Source: Parvularcula sp964556115 (GTDB taxonomy: Bacteria; Pseudomonadota; Alphaproteobacteria; Caulobacterales; Parvularculaceae). From it: a stretch of 64,000 nt of DNA. Of this stretch, positions 59,939 through 64,000 are shown piece by piece. Location: NCBI GenBank assembly GCA_964556115.1, contig CAZKVC010000011.1:1-64000 (forward strand), read 5' to 3'. Under the pieces are notes generated by a model. It ran no database searches and was not told the origin of the DNA. It was given only the letters and a program-made list of their open reading frames with translations. The stretch's first letter is position 1. Each line of letters opens with the position of its first letter. The position numbers and the translations under genes were made by a program.

Positions 59939-61159
59939 TCAGTCCCGGTAGCGGGCCGCCACGAGGCTGGCATTGGTACCGCCGAAGCCGAAGCTGTTGG
60001 TCAGGACCGCGTCCAGATCGACGCCTTCACGCAGCTCCCGGATCACCGGAAGTCCGGCGAATTCCTCGCCCAGCTCCTCGATATGAGCCGAAGCCGCAAG
60101 GAACCGCTCTTTCATCTGAAGCAGGCTGAAGACCAGCTCCTGCGCGCCGACGGCCCCGAGAGAGTGACCGGTGAGGGACTTGGTCGATGCGAAGGGCGGC
60201 ACCTCATCGCCGAAGACTTCCCTGATCGCGCCCGCCTCGCGGGTGTCGCCGATCGGGGTCGAGGTGCCGTGGGTGTTGATATAGCCGACCTTATGGCTGA
60301 CCGTCTCCAGCGCCTTTCGCATGCAGCGTACGGCGCCCTCGCCGGACGGCGCGACCATGTCGTAGCCGTCGGAGTTCGCGGCATAGCCGACAATCTCACC
60401 CCAGATCTTCGCGCCGCGTGCCAGCGCGCGATCGAGGGCCTCGACCACCACGGTGGCTGCGCCGCCAGCGATGACGAAACCGTCCCGGGCTGCATCATAG
60501 GCGCGCGAAGCGACGCTGGGCGTATCGTTATAGTCCGACGACATGGCGCCCATTGCGTCGAACATGTTGCAGAGGGTCCAGTCGAGATCCTCGCCGCCGC
60601 CGGCGAAGATGACGTCCTGCTTGCCCATCGCGACCTGCTCATAGGCGTGCCCGATGCAGTGCACCGAGGTCGCGCAGGCCGAGCTGATCGAATAGTTCAG
60701 GCCCTTGATCTTGTAGGGAACGGCAAGACAGGCGGAGTTCGTCGAACTCATCGCTTTCGGAACCGCTGTCGGGCCGATCCTGCGCGGGCTCCCGGTGTCA
60801 CGGGTCTTGTCCGCGGCCATCACGATGGTCTCGGTGGAAGGCCCGCCCGAGCCCATGACGATGCCGGTCATTTCATGGCTGATCTCGTCCTCCGTCAGGC
60901 CTGCATCGGCGATGGCATCGCGCATGGCGATGTAATTCCACGCCGCGCCTTCCCCCATGAACCGACGGGTCTTCTTGTCGAGGATTTCGGTCACATCGAG
61001 CTTCGGCTTGCCCCAGACCCGCGACTTGAAGCCGTGCTCGGCCATCTCGTCGGAGAAGGTGATGCCCGAAACTCCGTTGCGGAGGGACTTGGTCACTTCG
61101 TCCAGGGTGTTGCCGATCGAAGAGACGATACCCATTCCAGTGATGACGACGCGGCGCAT
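59939..61159 (-). CDS. fabB: 3-oxoacyl-[acyl-carrier-protein] synthase I FabB
   Basis: 406 residues from the ATG at 61159, with AAGGAG upstream; a longer frame starts 10 codons earlier. Condensing enzyme for unsaturated fatty acid elongation. C162 in ISSACATSVH is the nucleophile; histidines in YINTHGTSTPIGD and KSLTGHSLGAVG complete the Cys-His-His site. It follows fabA after 76 bases, the standard alphaproteobacterial fabA-fabB unit. Confidence 0.96.
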   Translation of the reverse strand: MRRVVITGMGIVSSIGNTLDEVTKSLRNGVSGITFSDEMAEHGFKSRVWGKPKLDVTEILDKKTRRFMGEGAAWNYIAMRDAIADAGLTEDEISHEMTGIVMGSGGPSTETIVMAADKTRDTGSPRRIGPTAVPKAMSSTNSACLAVPYKIKGLNYSISSACATSVHCIGHAYEQVAMGKQDVIFAGGGEDLDWTLCNMFDAMGAMSSDYNDTPSVASRAYDAARDGFVIAGGAATVVVEALDRALARGAKIWGEIVGYAANSDGYDMVAPSGEGAVRCMRKALETVSHKVGYINTHGTSTPIGDTREAGAIREVFGDEVPPFASTKSLTGHSLGAVGAQELVFSLLQMKERFLAASAHIEELGEEFAGLPVIRELREGVDLDAVLTNSFGFGGTNASLVAARYRD

Positions 61160-61235
61160 AAGGTTCTCCTTCAGCGGCGCCTGGCGCATGCCCGGCGGCC
61201 TGTCATGTGGTGATCATATAGGCGGGGTGTGCGGT

Positions 61236-61772
61236 TTAGCCGAGCACACTCCCGGAAAGCTGTTCCATCGAGAAGAGGCCGACCCGGAGGTCCTTCGCCT
61301 CGTAGATCTGCTTGTCGTCGACGAACATCTTGCCGTCCGCGATCGCCAGGACGAGCTTGCCCCGCATGGCGCGGCGGATGTCGATCTCGTAGCGGACAAG
61401 CTTGTTCTCAGGACGCACCTGGCCTGTGAACTTCACCTGGCCAGCACCGAGCGCGCGGCCATGGCCCGGACTGCCGCCCCAGGTCAGGAAGAAGCCCGTG
61501 AGCTGCCACAGCGCGTCGAGGCCGAGGCAGCCAGGCATCACCGGATCACCCGGGAAGTGGCATTCGAAGAACCATAGGTCCGGCGTGATATCGAGCTCGG
61601 CCTTGATGTGGCCCTTGCCGTAGCTGCCGCCCTGATCGGAAATATGCGTGATCCGGTCCATCATCAGCATCGGCGGAACCGGAAGCTGAGCCGTACCCGG
61701 GCCGCGAAGGCCATTATGGCCGCATTCAAGGAGCTCTTCCTTGGTGAAGGAGGACTTGCGTTCGTCTGTCAT
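61236..61772 (-). CDS. fabA: 3-hydroxydecanoyl-ACP dehydratase/isomerase FabA
   Basis: 178 residues. Introduces the double bond for unsaturated fatty acids. Hotdog fold with PMLMMDRITHI, the catalytic WFFECHFPGDPVMPGCLGLD (His and Asp) and the FTGQVRPENKLVRYEIDI strand. First gene of the fabA-fabB unit; no fur/irr-type regulator precedes it in this window, where an unknown pair of genes lies instead. Confidence 0.97.
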   Translation of the reverse strand: MTDERKSSFTKEELLECGHNGLRGPGTAQLPVPPMLMMDRITHISDQGGSYGKGHIKAELDITPDLWFFECHFPGDPVMPGCLGLDALWQLTGFFLTWGGSPGHGRALGAGQVKFTGQVRPENKLVRYEIDIRRAMRGKLVLAIADGKMFVDDKQIYEAKDLRVGLFSMEQLSGSVLG

Positions 61773-61781
61773 GGCGGAGAG

Positions 61782-62549
61782 CTAGCTGCGCCCGGGGGCG
61801 GCGGTCAATCGCGTACTGACCCACCTTGCCGGGCCGCGCTCTTCCAGTATGCCACCGACCGCGAGAATGACGGCTTCGGCCCTCCCGACAGCGGCCTCAT
61901 AAACGGCCAGTGGCAAAGCACCCTGACGGGTGCCGCCCGCGACCTGTCCGGCGAGGCCTGAAAGGGTCCGCTGGCGCCGCCGCTCCCATGCCATAAGGGC
62001 TCGCATCCAGGAAACCGGCTCACCGATCGGGACAAGCGTGTGGATCGCCATGGCCGCCCGGTGCGACGCGCGCTCCAGACCCATGCGTATGGCAGTTTCG
62101 CTGGCCCCGCTTTCACCAAGAAGACGCGCTGTCACGACGGCGTCGCGCTCGGCAGGGGAACCTGGCGCTGCGCTGAGGACGCGTTCCACCTCCTCGTGAA
62201 TGACGAAACCTGTTGCGAGGGCCTGAAGGGCGGGTTCCCGCCCGCGGCTCAGTGCTTTCTCGAGAAACCCCCGAGCATCACCGTCCAGGCCGGTGACGGC
62301 GCCGAAGGGCAGGGCGTCGAAGGATTGCGGGTGGACAATGCCGAGATCGCGGGAGCCTGCAAGCCGGTCGATGGCGTCGAAGGCGATAGCGGCCCGCGCA
62401 ATCCCCCCTTCGCTGAAGGGCTTCCAGCCCAGACCTTCACTCTTGCCGAAAGCCTCCGTAGACGTTCCAAAAACGAACCAGCCGATACCGGCAGCGATCG
62501 GCAGGCCCGCCAGTCCGGCGAGAACGGCGCGGCGGGAAGCTTCGCTCAT
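61782..62549 (-). CDS. Hypothetical exported or membrane-anchored protein
   Basis: 255 residues. N-terminus SEASRRAVLAGLAGLPIAAG has a twin-Arg-like RR and a hydrophobic stretch, hinting at Tat export or an anchor. The rest is alanine-rich and helical (GFVIHEEVERVL, IRMGLERASHRAAMAIHTL). No family recognised. The ATG overlaps the stop of the gene at 62546 by 4 bases, so both are one unit, and it ends 9 bases before fabA's start region, possibly reading into fabA. Confidence 0.65.
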   Translation of the reverse strand: MSEASRRAVLAGLAGLPIAAGIGWFVFGTSTEAFGKSEGLGWKPFSEGGIARAAIAFDAIDRLAGSRDLGIVHPQSFDALPFGAVTGLDGDARGFLEKALSRGREPALQALATGFVIHEEVERVLSAAPGSPAERDAVVTARLLGESGASETAIRMGLERASHRAAMAIHTLVPIGEPVSWMRALMAWERRRQRTLSGLAGQVAGGTRQGALPLAVYEAAVGRAEAVILAVGGILEERGPARWVSTRLTAAPGRS

Positions 62550-63466
62550 AGGCCGCCCTCACGGTGCCAGTCTTCGATGATCGCCTGCCGGACAGGGGCG
62601 GGCTCCCTGATGGCGCGGGACATCTCTTCATCCATATGGGGCGTGTCGGCATCGATCGCACGATGAAGCGCGCCCGCGTCCATCCTGCCTTCGAAGAACG
62701 CCTTGAGAACGCGGATCTCCTCGGCGAACCGCGCTGCGGCCCGCGCGTAGTGTGATTGTCTCTTCAGATCTGAAAGGGCCGCGTCGAGCTTTACCTGTGG
62801 CTCGGCATTCCGACGGAGACCCGCCAGCAGCTGTTCCAGCGGGCCCGAAGGGTCATAGAGCCGCCAAGAAGCGACCTCTTCTTTCAGTTCATCCGCTTCC
62901 CTGGCCGCAATCGCGTCGTACCGGGAGAGATCGACATAGGGCTTCTCACGCTTTCCGATCGCGTCGGCCACGGACGGATTTTCGGAGATGCCCAATGCAA
63001 GATAGTCGTCGAACCATGTCGCCCCCAGCACCCGGGCAAGGCGGTCGTCCCCCGCCGACCCGACCAGACCGTCCGGGAACAGACCGGTCGGTGCGATCTC
63101 CCTCAAGAGGAAAACATCCTGACTGATGCTGACATTCGACGGGCCGTCGAGCTCCGGGGTCAGAAGATAGCCGACATCGATCAGACGGTAGAGCGGCTTG
63201 AACTGACGATCGATGCAGTTGTGACAGCGCCAGCCCGCGAGAAAACAGATCTCAGTGGGATCAGCCTTCCGACCCTCGGCCCGCAGGGCTTCGGCCAACG
63301 CGACCGAATGCCGATCCCCGCGGCTCGCCCGGGCGCCAAGGCGCATCGCCTGGGTGCCTTCGGCAGTGGCAGCGGCTTGCGCGAGCCCTTCGGGGCCGAG
63401 CCGGAAGGCGCAGGTCAGGAGGCGGCAATCCTCAGCGAAGATCGTATGGGAGACATATTCGGACAT
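62546..63466 (-). CDS. Hypothetical helical protein with His/Cys cluster
   Basis: 306 residues, mostly helical, no signal peptide. Conserved-looking polar residues are H7 (YVSHTIFAED), D12-like, and the cluster GWRCHNCIDRQFKPLY around residue 80, suggesting metal binding; some zinc-dependent phospholipase-like proteins have similar early His/Asp, but no family match is claimed. Upstream partner of the gene at 61782 and divergent from the glutathione S-transferase. Confidence 0.65.
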   Translation of the reverse strand: MSEYVSHTIFAEDCRLLTCAFRLGPEGLAQAAATAEGTQAMRLGARASRGDRHSVALAEALRAEGRKADPTEICFLAGWRCHNCIDRQFKPLYRLIDVGYLLTPELDGPSNVSISQDVFLLREIAPTGLFPDGLVGSAGDDRLARVLGATWFDDYLALGISENPSVADAIGKREKPYVDLSRYDAIAAREADELKEEVASWRLYDPSGPLEQLLAGLRRNAEPQVKLDAALSDLKRQSHYARAAARFAEEIRVLKAFFEGRMDAGALHRAIDADTPHMDEEMSRAIREPAPVRQAIIEDWHREGGL

Positions 63467-63581
63467 CGCTGTCTTTCAGACCAAGTCCAGCTATCTAGAG
63501 CCCATCGCCGGCGTGTCTGCGCCTGAATGCAGTCCCTTCGCCGAAGCGTGAAAGCTGCCCGGTCTTTCCTCTGGAGGTGTC

Positions 63582-64000
63582 ATGACCATCAAACTCCACC
63601 ACCTGCGTATCGGACGGAGCGTCTTCACCGCTTGGCTGCTCGAAGAGCTGGAGGCGCCCTATGATCTTCAGATCTACGACCGCAACGAGCTGGGCCGGGC
63701 ACCGCCCGAGCTGAAAGAGGCACACCCCCTCGGCAAGTCGCCAGTCGTTGAGACCGACGGTATCGTCCTCGCCGAATCCGGTGCCATTGCGCTCTATCTC
63801 GTTGAAACCCACAACCCCCATGGCCGCTTCCTGCCGCCCCGCGCAGGCGCCGCGAGGGGGCAGTGGCTTCAGTGGCTTCACTATCCGGAAGGCTCGGCCT
63901 TTCCGCCGTTCCTGCTCAAGCTTCTCCTGTCGCGCACTGAAGATCCAAAGCCCATGCTGATCTCGATGTTCGCCGAGGCCGAGGTCACTCTGCATCTCGA
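63582..64000 (+). CDS. Glutathione S-transferase, N-terminal part
   Basis: 139 residues are visible before the window ends; GGAGG lies 6 bases before the ATG. The thioredoxin-like domain is clear: IKLHHLRIGRSVFTAWLLEEL, KEAHPLGKSPVVETDGIVLAESGAIALYL in parts (cis-Pro and Glu-Ser glutathione site). The helical C-terminal domain begins at GAARGQWLQWLHY. Substrate unknown. Confidence 0.9.
   Translation, partial: MTIKLHHLRIGRSVFTAWLLEELEAPYDLQIYDRNELGRAPPELKEAHPLGKSPVVETDGIVLAESGAIALYLVETHNPHGRFLPPRAGAARGQWLQWLHYPEGSAFPPFLLKLLLSRTEDPKPMLISMFAEAEVTLHL

Overview
The window is high-GC chromosomal DNA of an alphaproteobacterium. Evidence: the fxsA, secB, Tim44-like (TimA), MltA, Smr neighbourhood, a DUF2794 gene, an atpA-G-D-C ATP synthase operon, fabA-fabB plus fabI, and a leucine/isovalerate degradation block. 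No rRNA or marker fixes the genus; an aerobic marine Parvularculales/Hyphomonadales-like lineage is only an inference.

Layout. 0-5.5 kb: end of atpA, then atpG, atpD and atpC. A divergent pair of polysaccharide genes (glycosyltransferase 25 and pyruvyl-transferase-like) splits atpG from atpD, and a 55-residue membrane-protein ORF plus two hairpins lie between atpD and atpC. 5.5-19.4 kb: housekeeping and accessory genes (TerC, DUF998, cysK, a MarR/amidohydrolase pair with a clear palindromic operator, a hydroxyacyl-CoA dehydrogenase, an AEC transporter, DUF2794, DUF3775, a Bax-inhibitor-like protein, a large zinc metalloprotease, rsmB, YbjN). 19.4-27.95 kb: an integrated mobile element of about 8.5 kb in the 3' end of tRNA-Arg(CCG), bounded by a perfect 49-bp repeat. 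It carries a tyrosine integrase, an AlpA-like regulator, a rolling-circle-type Rep_trans-like protein with a G-run tract inside its gene, a hairpin array, a small Cys protein, a solitary OLD-like ATPase/TOPRIM nuclease and two proteins I do not recognise. 28-40.6 kb: a Mur ligase/LD-carboxypeptidase pair, tRNA-Thr(CGT), rpmI-rplT, a pheS-pheT operon interrupted by two genes, a PiT-like transporter, Smr, MltA, TimA, FxsA, SecB. 40.6-45.4 kb: Wzz and a BY-kinase-like ATPase for polysaccharide chain-length control, a GIN-domain protein and a baeRF-type protein. 45.6-55.8 kb: branched-chain 2-oxoacid dehydrogenase E1alpha/E1beta/E2, isovaleryl-CoA dehydrogenase, methylcrotonyl-CoA carboxylase and an SDR. 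55.8-64 kb: fabI, an App1-type phosphatase, a PRC-barrel protein, fabB, fabA, two unknown genes and the start of a glutathione S-transferase.

How they work together. The BCKDH complex, IVD and MCC form three consecutive steps of leucine breakdown; the hydratase and HMG-CoA lyase are not in the window. FabA, FabB and FabI serve unsaturated fatty acid synthesis. LdcA, the Mur ligase and MltA point to murein turnover. The tRNA-Arg element is the most interesting region: it has the parts expected for excision, integration and rolling-circle replication or mobilisation, a candidate anti-phage cargo gene, and several unusual nucleic-acid structures. All functions are read from sequence motifs; no database search was run.
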